Origin: Elusimicrobiota bacterium
Lineage (GTDB): Bacteria > CG03 > SLGR01 > PWQF01
Assembly: GCA_003556865.1 (NCBI GenBank)
Contig: PWQF01000226.1
Location: 1 to 9,031 of the forward strand
Direction of reading: 5' to 3'
Length of the DNA: 9,031 bases
Shown: in pieces, positions 1 to 6,595 of the stretch
Layout: the number at the start of each line of letters is the position of its first letter
How positions within the stretch are numbered: the stretch's first letter is position 1
Program-made: the position numbers and the translations under genes
The notes under the pieces: generated by a model
What the model was told of the DNA's origin: nothing
What the model saw: only the letters and a program-made list of their open reading frames with translations
The model's database searches: none

Positions 1-146
1 GTAGCCTTAGCCCCCCTGGCCCTTATCACAACTCCGTTTCTCTTCTCCAGCTCTTTAAGCCTGCAATCAAACTGACCGCAAGCCCTTAACGCTTCTTCCT
101 GACCGCTGAAAATTATGCTTTTCTTAATGCTCTTTTTTTTATTCAT
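1..146 (-). CDS. phoH: PhoH-like protein, N-terminal part (runs off the window)
   Basis: Only the first 48 codons are present; the gene continues beyond coordinate 1. It starts at ATG 144-146, with an in-frame TAA directly upstream (147-149), so no earlier start is possible. After a Lys-rich start the visible protein contains the segments FSGQEEAL and LKELEKRNGVVIRARG. These match the small N-terminal domain of PhoH-family proteins, whose pattern is a short beta strand, an 'E-A-L' helix, then 'L-x-x-[IL]-E-x-x-x-G-V-x-I-x-A-R-G'. The P-loop ATPase domain that would prove the family lies outside the window. PhoH proteins are cytoplasmic ATPases linked to RNA metabolism and often sit next to ybeY. 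No Shine-Dalgarno sequence is visible: the leader is AT-rich and the second to fifth codons hold a run of eight A. Identification rests on a short stretch, so it is probable and not certain. Confidence 0.7.
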   Translation of the reverse strand, partial: MNKKKSIKKSIIFSGQEEALRACGQFDCRLKELEKRNGVVIRARGAKA

Positions 147-229
147 TTATTAAAAAGAAATAGAATTTATAAAAGCAATTTTTATTTTAAGGAAAAGCGC
201 CTGGCAGCAGAATGAGTTTAAAGGGAATA

Positions 230-922
230 TCAATCCCTGGGTATTATAAGTCTCTGGCCCGGGTATATAAGGTCCGGCATTTCTATTTTTTCCTGGTTGG
301 CCCGGTATATTTTTTTCCATTTCCAGGGATCATTATAAATCTCCTCCCTGGCTGCTATATTCCACAAACAGTCCCGGTCCCTTTCCCAGGTGCCGACTAC
401 ATATGTATCGGCGCTTAAAAAATCTATTATATCCTGAGCCAGGGCAGCGGCTTCGTCGGCCAGAAGAAGAGAGGAATCATAATCGCCCTCGTTTAATTTT
501 GTTTTTGACTCCCCTATCACATCTTCCGCCTGACCGGTATCACCGCCCATATCAGCGGCCCGGTCAATAAGCCTCCGGGCCCTCTGAATGGCCGCCTCGG
601 CATCGCTGCGGCCCCGGAGCAGGGCCAGCCTCTCCTGTTTAAGACGGCGGGCCTCCTCGCCTGCTCTCCGGGCGCGGTTTAAGGCGCCTGCATAATCATT
701 TCTATTAAAAAAAGAGAGGGCCTCTTCAAGGATCTCCTCAGGTCCGGATACGTCGGCCCCGGCACGGTCTGCTTCAAATATTTCCGAACGGGCCCTGGCT
801 ATGGCATGCTCCGCCTCAAGCCGGGAAACTTCTAAATCCGGAACAGGGGCCCTGCGGGGGCATCCGGCAAGCAGAAAGAGAGAGGCCGCTAAAAGTAAGT
901 TTAGTATATTGATTTTACTCAT
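230..922 (-). CDS. LysM-domain lipoprotein with two helical repeats
   Basis: A predicted envelope lipoprotein of 230 residues from ATG 922. A longer frame opens at TTG 961, but its first bases are the -35 box of a good promoter, and ATG 922 gives a normal signal peptide (MSKIN, then a hydrophobic stretch). The lipobox LLAGC puts the lipidated Cys at residue 21; Pro follows it, so there is no Asp-type inner-membrane retention signal. Residues about 36-93 and 107-164 form two Ala/Arg/Glu-rich helical repeats that align without gaps. Residues about 174-228 form a LysM domain with the typical LWNIA, IYNDPWKWKKIY, LIYPGQ and LIIP elements, expected to bind peptidoglycan. The likely role is anchoring between membrane and cell wall; no enzymatic domain is visible. 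The helical repeats resemble DUF4398-like or TPR-like regions, but I cannot assign a family. It follows aspS by 47 bases and precedes phoH by 83. Confidence 0.88.
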   Translation of the reverse strand: MSKINILNLLLAASLFLLAGCPRRAPVPDLEVSRLEAEHAIARARSEIFEADRAGADVSGPEEILEEALSFFNRNDYAGALNRARRAGEEARRLKQERLALLRGRSDAEAAIQRARRLIDRAADMGGDTGQAEDVIGESKTKLNEGDYDSSLLLADEAAALAQDIIDFLSADTYVVGTWERDRDCLWNIAAREEIYNDPWKWKKIYRANQEKIEMPDLIYPGQRLIIPRD

Positions 923-932
923 TGCTGAAATA

Positions 933-961
933 ATTCTACACATAATATTTTTAGCTGTCAA
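933..961 (-). promoter_or_regulatory. Sigma70-type promoter for the LysM lipoprotein
   Basis: Reading the minus strand, TTGACA (961-956, a perfect -35 box) is followed by a 17-base spacer and TAGAAT (938-933, five of six matches to TATAAT). It lies wholly in the gap after the aspS stop (970-972). Transcription would start near 924-926, only two to four bases before the lipoprotein ATG at 922-920. The spacer is AT-rich. The match is strong, but AT-rich gaps give chance matches and no transcript data are available. Confidence 0.6.
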
Positions 962-969
962 TACTGAAG

Positions 970-2745
970 TCAGCTACCTTCAAACTCTTTAAGCTCAATC
1001 CCCAGCTCATCCAGCTGGCTCTTATCAACCCCCGAAGGCGCGCGGGTTAGGGGAGAGAAGGCTTTCTGTGTCTTGGGAAAAGGAATAACCTCCCTTATGG
1101 AAGAGGATCCCAGCATAGAGGCTGCCAGGCGGTCCACCCCGAAAGCAAACCCGCCGTGGGGCGGAGCGCCGAATGAAAGAGCCTTAAGCAGGAACCCGAA
1201 CTTATTTTCAGCCTCTTCCGGAGATATGCCCAGTATCTTAAAAATTCTGTTCTGAAGCCCTGTCCGGTGTATACGAATACTCCCCCCGCCTATTTCGGCA
1301 CCGTTTAAAACAAGGTCATAGGCCTTGCTTTTTACCTCAAAAGGGTTTTTTTCCAGATCCTCTATTTGATTATCGGCAGGAGCGGTAAAAGGATGGTGCA
1401 TGGAGGCCGGATTCCCTTCATCATCTTTTTCAAAAAGGGGATAATCCTCTATCCAGAGCGGAATAAAAAGGTTTTTTTCCGGCCGGCCGAATTTCTGCCT
1501 CAGATAATCAAGGCAGCGGCATGATACCGGATAACTGTCAGCTATAAAAAAAACAATATCCCCGGGCTCTGTATTAAATGTACGGGAAATAGAGTTAAGT
1601 TCTTCAGCGGAAAAAAATTTTGTTATCTGGGAATGGAGTCCTTTTTCCCCGTGCCGCATCCAGGCAAGGCCCCTGGCGCCCAGGGGTTTTAATTCTTTTC
1701 TGCATCTATCAATTACGGAAAGAGATATTTCACCGGCATCTGGTATTTTAAGTCCCCTCACAACGCCATTTAAGGAGGCAGAAGAGAATACCTTAAACCG
1801 GCATTTGGCTGCAAGGGAGCTTATATCCTTTATCTCATAGGGTATCCTGAGGTCGGGTTTATCGGTTCCGTACTTATCCATTGCCCCGGAATAAGTTAAA
1901 CTTTTAAAAGGTGTCTTTATCTCTTTGGAGAGGAGCTCCCTGAAAAGGGTCTTAATATATTCCTCCAGCAGGGCCTTTATATCATCCTGGTCAATAAAAG
2001 ACATTTCCAAGTCAAGCTGGGTAAATTCAGGCTGGCGGTCCTGCCTTAAATCTTCGTCCCTGAAACATTTTACAATCTGAAAGTACCTGCCCAGCCCGCC
2101 CACCATTAAAAGCTGCTTGAAAAGCTGCGGAGACTGGGGGAGGGCATAAAATTTACCCCTGTTTATTCTTGAAGGGACCAGAAAATCGCGGGCACCCTCG
2201 GGAGTTGAACGGGTAAGGAACGGTGTTTCCACTTCGTAGAATCCCTCCGAAGAAAAAAAGTTTCTGGTAAGCTGGAAAAAATGATGCTTAAAAGCGATAT
2301 TGCGCTTCAGTCGGCCCCTCCTCATTTCAAGATACCTGTATTTAAGCCTTGTCTCCTCCCCGACAGTGTCAGAGGATTTTAAGTCAAAAGGAAGTTCAGC
2401 AGAGGTATTAAGCAGCTCTGTTTCCAGAACATTTATTTCAATCTCTCCCGTCTCCAGCTTATCGTTTTCCGTGCCGGGCGGCCGGGGAACCACCTTTCCC
2501 TTTACCCCGATTACATATTCATTTCTAAGTGAATGGGCCAGTTTCAGCAGCGCTTTTTCTTTTTTAGGGGAGAGGGAACTCTTTTCCCTACCGAAAACAA
2601 TCTGGGTTTTTCCGTGAAAATCCCTTAGGTCAATAAAGACCACCCCCCCGTGGTCCCTCCAGCCTGAAACCCAACCGGCCAGGAGTACCTCTTTATCTTT
2701 ATCTTTAATTCTTAATTCTCCGCAGTTAACTGTTGGTTTCAGCAT
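970..2745 (-). CDS. aspS: Aspartyl-tRNA synthetase (bacterial type)
   Basis: Charges tRNA with aspartate in the cytoplasm; class II synthetase of 591 residues, the usual bacterial length. An N-terminal OB-fold anticodon-binding domain (about 1-110) contains GWVSGWRDHGGVVFIDLRD. The catalytic core shows motif 1 (about 160-180, FYEVETPFL), the QSPQLFKQ loop (204-211), motif 2 (FRDEDLRQDRQPEFTQLD, 228-245) and motif 3 (GFAFGVDRLAASMLG, 532-546), followed by the conserved IPFPKTQKA segment. The bacterial insertion (GAD) domain fills about 290-400. His32 in the RDHGG motif is the residue seen in non-discriminating AspRS, which also charges tRNA-Asn for GatCAB. The ATG at 2745 overlaps the hisS stop by 7 bases (ATGCTGA), so translation is probably coupled; only a weak AGG lies upstream. 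Confidence 0.98.
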   Translation of the reverse strand: MLKPTVNCGELRIKDKDKEVLLAGWVSGWRDHGGVVFIDLRDFHGKTQIVFGREKSSLSPKKEKALLKLAHSLRNEYVIGVKGKVVPRPPGTENDKLETGEIEINVLETELLNTSAELPFDLKSSDTVGEETRLKYRYLEMRRGRLKRNIAFKHHFFQLTRNFFSSEGFYEVETPFLTRSTPEGARDFLVPSRINRGKFYALPQSPQLFKQLLMVGGLGRYFQIVKCFRDEDLRQDRQPEFTQLDLEMSFIDQDDIKALLEEYIKTLFRELLSKEIKTPFKSLTYSGAMDKYGTDKPDLRIPYEIKDISSLAAKCRFKVFSSASLNGVVRGLKIPDAGEISLSVIDRCRKELKPLGARGLAWMRHGEKGLHSQITKFFSAEELNSISRTFNTEPGDIVFFIADSYPVSCRCLDYLRQKFGRPEKNLFIPLWIEDYPLFEKDDEGNPASMHHPFTAPADNQIEDLEKNPFEVKSKAYDLVLNGAEIGGGSIRIHRTGLQNRIFKILGISPEEAENKFGFLLKALSFGAPPHGGFAFGVDRLAASMLGSSSIREVIPFPKTQKAFSPLTRAPSGVDKSQLDELGIELKEFEGS

Positions 2746-3977
2746 TTTACCTGTTTTATTATTTCCTCCGTATCTGTTAAAGCTGTAAGCTTCTGGTCCC
2801 CGGTTTTCATATCCCGTATTGAAACCGCACCCTTTTTCTTCTCCTCGCCTCCCATGACTGCCGTAAAAAGGGCCCCCCGCCGGTCAGCCGACTTAAACTT
2901 TTTCCCTGCCGGAACCTCTTCATAATCTTCCTCGACCGAAATACCGGCCCGGCGAAGATTTATCGCAAGCTGCTCCGCAGCATCCATATCCCCCCCCTCC
3001 AGTAACGCTATATAGACCCTGGGAAGAGCCCCGGCTTTCAAAACCGACCTCTGGGAAACCCTTTCCATTCCCATTGCCCAGCCGCAGGCAGATACATCCG
3101 GACCTCCCAAATCCCGGACCAGGCTGTCATACCGCCCGCCGGCCAGAAGGACATCGGAACCGGTTCCCGCCTCAAAGACCAGCCCGGTATAATAATCAAG
3201 TCCCCTTACCAGGCGGGGATCTACAGTATAGTTTATATCTTTTTTATCCAGAATTTCCAGGTATCTTTTAAAATGGTTTCCGCATCCTTCACACAAGTGC
3301 GCGCTGATTAAAGGTATGCGGCTGTACTGACGCCGGCATTTTTCTTTTTTGCAGTCCAGCACCCTCAGCACATTCGTGGAAGACCTTCTTTTGCAGTCAG
3401 AACATAAACTGATACCGGGGGCAGATAGAAACCGCTTAAGCTGTTTCCTGTAAGTAGCCCGGCATTTAAAACATCCTATGCTGTTAACCCTTATCTTAAA
3501 ACCGCTGATTCCTGAAGTTCTTAAAACCTCCCAGGCGGCTGCAGTTATCTCCACGTCCGAATAAACAGAACCAGGACCAAAAAATTCACAGCCCAGCTGA
3601 TAAAACTGGCGGTACCTGCCTTCCTGGGGTTTCTCGTACCTGAACATAGGACCGAAATACATCACTTTTTCACGGACCCTGCCTTCCAGCACCCCCGCCC
3701 CCACCATTGCTCTCACCACACCGGCCGTACCCTCAGGGCGCAGAGAAAGATTCCTTTTTTTTCTGTCCTTAAAAGCATACATCTCTTTTTTTACTATATC
3801 CGTATCTTCACCGATTGTCCTTGAAAAAAGAGAAGCATATTCCACCGCGGGAATATATATGCTCCTGAACCCCCGGTTAACCAGAACGGAACGGGCCCTG
3901 GAGATTATCATATCCCATTTCACGGATTCAGGATAGGCAATATCCCTCATTCCCCTGATTGTATTTATTTTTTTCAT
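2739..3977 (-). CDS. hisS: Histidyl-tRNA synthetase
   Basis: Charges tRNA-His with histidine; a cytoplasmic class II synthetase, normally a dimer. The 412-residue length is normal. Visible signatures are RPEGTAGVVRA (80-90), motif 2 MFRYEKPQEGRYRQFYQ (111-127), the histidine-specific LVRGLDYYTG (256-265), AGGRYDSLV (279-287) and motif 3 GWAMGMERV (299-307). An anticodon-binding domain follows, about 320-412. Between motif 2 and the histidine-specific motif are eight cysteines in four pairs: C169/C172, C192/C195, C209/C214 and C229/C232. This suggests metal binding and resembles a known HisRS subgroup with a Cys-containing insertion. It is the first gene after a 103-base gap holding a near-consensus promoter, and overlaps aspS by 7 bases, so the two form a transcription unit. 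There is no T-box-like leader and only a weak ribosome binding site. Confidence 0.98.
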   Translation of the reverse strand: MKKINTIRGMRDIAYPESVKWDMIISRARSVLVNRGFRSIYIPAVEYASLFSRTIGEDTDIVKKEMYAFKDRKKRNLSLRPEGTAGVVRAMVGAGVLEGRVREKVMYFGPMFRYEKPQEGRYRQFYQLGCEFFGPGSVYSDVEITAAAWEVLRTSGISGFKIRVNSIGCFKCRATYRKQLKRFLSAPGISLCSDCKRRSSTNVLRVLDCKKEKCRRQYSRIPLISAHLCEGCGNHFKRYLEILDKKDINYTVDPRLVRGLDYYTGLVFEAGTGSDVLLAGGRYDSLVRDLGGPDVSACGWAMGMERVSQRSVLKAGALPRVYIALLEGGDMDAAEQLAINLRRAGISVEEDYEEVPAGKKFKSADRRGALFTAVMGGEEKKKGAVSIRDMKTGDQKLTALTDTEEIIKQVKC

Positions 3978-4044
3978 AAAGCTTAAACTACGCCCGGCCG
4001 AACAACCTTTTTTTAAAAATAGAGGAAGGAATCAGCCGGCACCG

Positions 4045-4073
4045 ATTATAATAAATCCCGCCGCCCCTTTCAA
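4045..4073 (-). promoter_or_regulatory. Sigma70-type promoter for hisS-aspS
   Basis: On the minus strand, TTGAAA (4073-4068) is separated by exactly 17 bases from a perfect TATAAT (4050-4045). It begins nine bases after the cysS stop codon. A start near 4037-4040 would give a leader of about 60 bases before the hisS ATG at 3977. The spacer is unusually G-rich (GGGGCGGCGGG). No hairpin followed by a T-run separates cysS from this promoter, so it may supplement readthrough from upstream. Confidence 0.65.
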
Positions 4074-4081
4074 GATAAACT

Positions 4082-5446
4082 TTAATTGGAATACGACCAC
4101 CTGGGTCCGGTCGGTGTATCTTTTATTTCTATACCCTTTTCAGCAAGGGAATCCCTTATGGCGTCGGCTCCCCTGTAATCCCCCTTTTTTCGTAAATCTT
4201 CTCTTTCCTTCAGCATAGACTCTATTTCTTTTGAATTAAAAGTTTCTTCCATATTAACTCTTATGCCTAAAACTTCTTCAAGAAGCTTAAGATATCCAAT
4301 ACCTTCTTTTATATCCGCGCCGTTATGTGTGCCGGAATAAAATTTATCCAGCAGAGGTGATATCTTTTTAAATATCTCCCCTATCGCCCCGGGCGTATTT
4401 AAGTCGTCCCTTAACGCTTCAAGAGCACTGTTTTTCCCTTCCTGATCTATATGGAAGCTCTCTTCTGGGGCCCGGGCTAAAAGCTCTTTTTTAAACTCCT
4501 TAAGCCTGGCTAGAGCCTTTTCAGATTCCTTTAAAAGGCGGGGGCTGAAATCCAGTGACTGCCTGTAGCCTGCGCCCAGCAGATAAAGCCTGAGAGCCAT
4601 GGGGTCATACTCCTTAAGAATAGAAGAAAGCATAAAGAAATTTCCGGTACTTTTAGCCATCTTGTCCCCTTTAAGGGTAACCATTCCGTTATGCATCCAG
4701 TAGTTTGCCGGCACCTCCCCGGTCAAGGCCGCGCTCTGGGCTATTTCATTTTCATGATGGGGAAAAATAAGGTCAAGGCCGCCGCCGTGGATATCAAATT
4801 TTCTTCCCAGGGATTTCTCAGACATTACCGAACATTCTATATGCCATCCGGGACGCCCCCGGCCCCAGGGGCTCTCCCAGCCGAATTCGGGGTCCTTTTT
4901 CCACAGGGCAAAATCTTCAGGGGCTTCTTTTTCGGAATTAGGGGCGCCTGATCTAAGATCCTCAACTTTTCTTCCCGAAAGCCTGCCGTAAGAGGGAAAC
5001 TTTGAAGTCCTGAAATATATACTCCCGCCGGATTGATAAGCCATTGATTTTTCTATAAGCTTTTTAATAAATTCTATAATTGAGGGCACTGTTTCTGAAA
5101 CCCTAGGATATTCATCCGCCTCTTTTACATTAAGCCTTTTCATGTTTTCCATAAAGCTCCCGGTAAAGGTATCTGCAATCTCCCGGGGCGATTTACCTGA
5201 CTCTTTAGATTTGTTTATTATCTTATCATCTATATCAGTTATATTCTGAATATATTTTACCTTATAGCCTAAAAAATCCAGGAGCCTTTTCAAAACGTCA
5301 AAAACGATATAGCATCTTGCATGCCCCAGGTGAGATTCCCCGTAGGGGGTAATCCCGCAGACATACAGACCGGCCTCTCCCCCTTTAATAGGCCTAAACC
5401 GCTCTTTGCGGGAAGTAAGGGTATTATAAATTGAAATGCTCTTCAT
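4082..5446 (-). CDS. cysS: Cysteinyl-tRNA synthetase
   Basis: Charges tRNA-Cys with cysteine; a class I, normally monomeric enzyme of 454 residues, close to the usual length. The zinc site that recognises the cysteine thiol is complete: Cys30 (in VCGITPYG), Cys205 (WHIECS), His230 and Glu234 (FPHHENEIAQ). The HIGH motif reads HLGH (39-42) and the KMSKS loop reads KMAKS (262-266). NITDIDDKI (68-76) and FDIHGGGLDL (217-226) are further family signatures. A helical DALR-type domain and a short C-terminal part (about 300-454) follow, so the protein is complete and not the shorter mycothiol ligase MshC, despite its MshC-like CGITPY-x-x-x-HLGH sequence. ATG 5446 overlaps the ispF stop by four bases (ATGA), with no Shine-Dalgarno sequence, which points to translational coupling. 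Confidence 0.98.
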   Translation of the reverse strand: MKSISIYNTLTSRKERFRPIKGGEAGLYVCGITPYGESHLGHARCYIVFDVLKRLLDFLGYKVKYIQNITDIDDKIINKSKESGKSPREIADTFTGSFMENMKRLNVKEADEYPRVSETVPSIIEFIKKLIEKSMAYQSGGSIYFRTSKFPSYGRLSGRKVEDLRSGAPNSEKEAPEDFALWKKDPEFGWESPWGRGRPGWHIECSVMSEKSLGRKFDIHGGGLDLIFPHHENEIAQSAALTGEVPANYWMHNGMVTLKGDKMAKSTGNFFMLSSILKEYDPMALRLYLLGAGYRQSLDFSPRLLKESEKALARLKEFKKELLARAPEESFHIDQEGKNSALEALRDDLNTPGAIGEIFKKISPLLDKFYSGTHNGADIKEGIGYLKLLEEVLGIRVNMEETFNSKEIESMLKEREDLRKKGDYRGADAIRDSLAEKGIEIKDTPTGPRWSYSN

Positions 5447-5931
5447 CGGCTGAAATCCGGGGCAGGTATGATGGTGGCTACCGCAATTACAGAAACCGCC
5501 TCTCCCTTTCCCTCTGCCCCAAGGCCTTCCTTCGTAGTGGCCTTTATATTTATATCCTCTTCAGGCATGCAAAGGGCGGAGGCTATATTTTTTTTCATCT
5601 TACTGCAGTGAGGCGAAAGAGGGGGGCTCTGGCATACAATGGTCATATCAATATTATTGACCCCGTAATTTTTTTCTTCCAGCATATCGCGCACCTTTTT
5701 CAGAAGTATAATAGAACTTATATTTTTATAGGAATCATCAGAATCAGGAAAATGAGTTCCTATATCTCCCATCCCTCCCGCGCCCAGAAGCGCGTCGGCA
5801 AGCGCATGCACTGCCACATCCGCATCCGAATGGCCTTTCAGGCCCCGGGAGGATTTGATTTCCAATCCGCCAAGTATAAAGCTTTCACCCTCTTCCAGCC
5901 TGTGTATATCATAACCTATTCCGGTTTTCAA
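5443..5931 (-). CDS. ispF: 2-C-methyl-D-erythritol 2,4-cyclodiphosphate synthase
   Basis: MEP-pathway enzyme of 162 residues (family about 158) that cyclises CDP-methylerythritol 2-phosphate to the cyclodiphosphate with release of CMP; works as a homotrimer. Metal ligands Asp8 and His10 (GYDIHR) and His42 (SDADVAVHALADALLGA) are present, as are GDIGTHFPD (55-63) and KATTKEGLG (130-138, with Glu135). In the normally conserved GFTGRGEG stretch this protein reads GAEGKGEA, so Phe139 becomes Ala and Arg142 becomes Lys. The start is TTG 5929-5931: it places GYDIHR at the family's normal position, and AAAGGAGG lies upstream. One base separates it from the ispD stop, and it overlaps cysS by four bases. 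IspD makes CDP-methylerythritol, two steps upstream of its product; the intervening kinase IspE is not in the window. Confidence 0.97.
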   Translation of the reverse strand: MKTGIGYDIHRLEEGESFILGGLEIKSSRGLKGHSDADVAVHALADALLGAGGMGDIGTHFPDSDDSYKNISSIILLKKVRDMLEEKNYGVNNIDMTIVCQSPPLSPHCSKMKKNIASALCMPEEDINIKATTKEGLGAEGKGEAVSVIAVATIIPAPDFSR

Positions 5932-5932
5932 T

Positions 5933-6595
5933 TTATTCTAAGCCTCCTTTCATTCGGCATATTTTTTCATAGTCAGACCTGTCTGTAATTTTTATATTTT
6001 TTCTGTCGCCGGGAACCAGGTTTATATTAATCCCCGCCTCCTGCGCCAGAGATGAAGAATCGGTATAGACCTTTTTTTTTCTTTTCCTGTAAGCCATTCT
6101 TATATCCTCTGTTAGGTAACCCTGAGGAGTCTGGATTAAAAAAACTTTTTCCCGGTCAACACTCCTAATTTCCCCATCCAGCATACACTTAACAGAAGAG
6201 GAAGGGCTGACCGCAGGGACTGCCGAACCCTTCCGGCAGGTCTCTTTGATAACCCGTTCTATAACTTGAGGAGGGCATAGAGGCCGGGCGGCATCATGTA
6301 TAAGAACATATTTATTTTTAACTTTTTCCAGCCCTCTTTCAACCGACTGTTCCCTTAATTTTCCGCCCCCTACTAGCTCTGTCTCATTTGAAAACCCACC
6401 CAGTTTTCGGGCCCTTTCCTTACTTAAATCCCGGGGATAAACCGCAATTACCTGGTCAACCTCCTTAAAGCCAAAAAAAAGATCGCAGGAGGTCCGGGCT
6501 ATGGTTTTTCCCCGTAAAGAAAAAAACTGTTTTGCCCCGCCAAACCTTTCCCCCCTACCCGCAGCCATTATTATAACGCTAATCAGCCCGCGCAA
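5933..6595 (-). CDS. ispD: 2-C-methyl-D-erythritol 4-phosphate cytidylyltransferase
   Basis: MEP-pathway enzyme of 220 residues that joins CTP and methylerythritol 4-phosphate to give CDP-methylerythritol plus pyrophosphate. The CTP-binding loop AAGRGERFGGAKQF (11-24), HDAARPL (100-106), Arg148 (VDR), Thr156 (QTPQ) and NIKIT (200-204, Lys202) match the family's catalytic and binding positions. The usual TD-[DE]-A stretch reads TDSSSLA (178-184), keeping Thr-Asp but not the following acidic-Ala pair. The only ATG nearby is codon 10, inside the fold core, and an in-frame TGA lies two codons before TTG 6595, so the start must be this TTG or the CTG three codons later. GGGG at 6606-6609 is a plausible ribosome binding site ten bases away. 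The gene overlaps the preceding PIN/TRAM gene by 17 bases. Confidence 0.96.
   Translation of the reverse strand: MRGLISVIIMAAGRGERFGGAKQFFSLRGKTIARTSCDLFFGFKEVDQVIAVYPRDLSKERARKLGGFSNETELVGGGKLREQSVERGLEKVKNKYVLIHDAARPLCPPQVIERVIKETCRKGSAVPAVSPSSSVKCMLDGEIRSVDREKVFLIQTPQGYLTEDIRMAYRKRKKKVYTDSSSLAQEAGININLVPGDRKNIKITDRSDYEKICRMKGGLE
5943..5950 (-). promoter_or_regulatory. Strong ribosome binding site for ispF, inside ispD
   Basis: AAAGGAGG on the minus strand, 11 bases before the ispF TTG start. It lies in the last codons of ispD (encoding KGG) and is the best Shine-Dalgarno match in the window. It supports the TTG start, since no ATG or GTG lies in a usable position. Confidence 0.7.

Noticed and set aside
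147..229. Promoter or terminator between the lipoprotein and phoH
   Set aside because: TATAAA at 166-171 could be a -10 box, but no good -35 lies 16-18 bases upstream. No stable stem followed by a T-run is present, so neither call is supported.
923..961. TTG-started extension of the lipoprotein by 13 residues
   Set aside because: It has no well-placed ribosome binding site, moves the signal peptide away from the N-terminus and coincides with a -35 box. ATG 922 gives a normal lipoprotein signal peptide.
3978..4044. T-box riboswitch or attenuator ahead of hisS
   Set aside because: The leader is only about 60 bases, lacks the T-box sequence and has no terminator hairpin with a T-run.
4082..5446. 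Mycothiol cysteine ligase MshC instead of CysRS
   Set aside because: The CGITPY-x-x-x-HLGH motif is MshC-like, but the 454-residue length, complete C-terminal helical domain and position in a synthetase/ispDF cluster fit CysRS.
5431..5988. A 185-codon open frame on the plus strand opposite ispF
   Set aside because: The minus strand here encodes IspF with all catalytic motifs. The plus-strand frame shows no recognisable domain, spans the ispF/cysS and ispF/ispD junctions and is a shadow of minus-strand codon bias. The same applies to the other plus-strand open frames.
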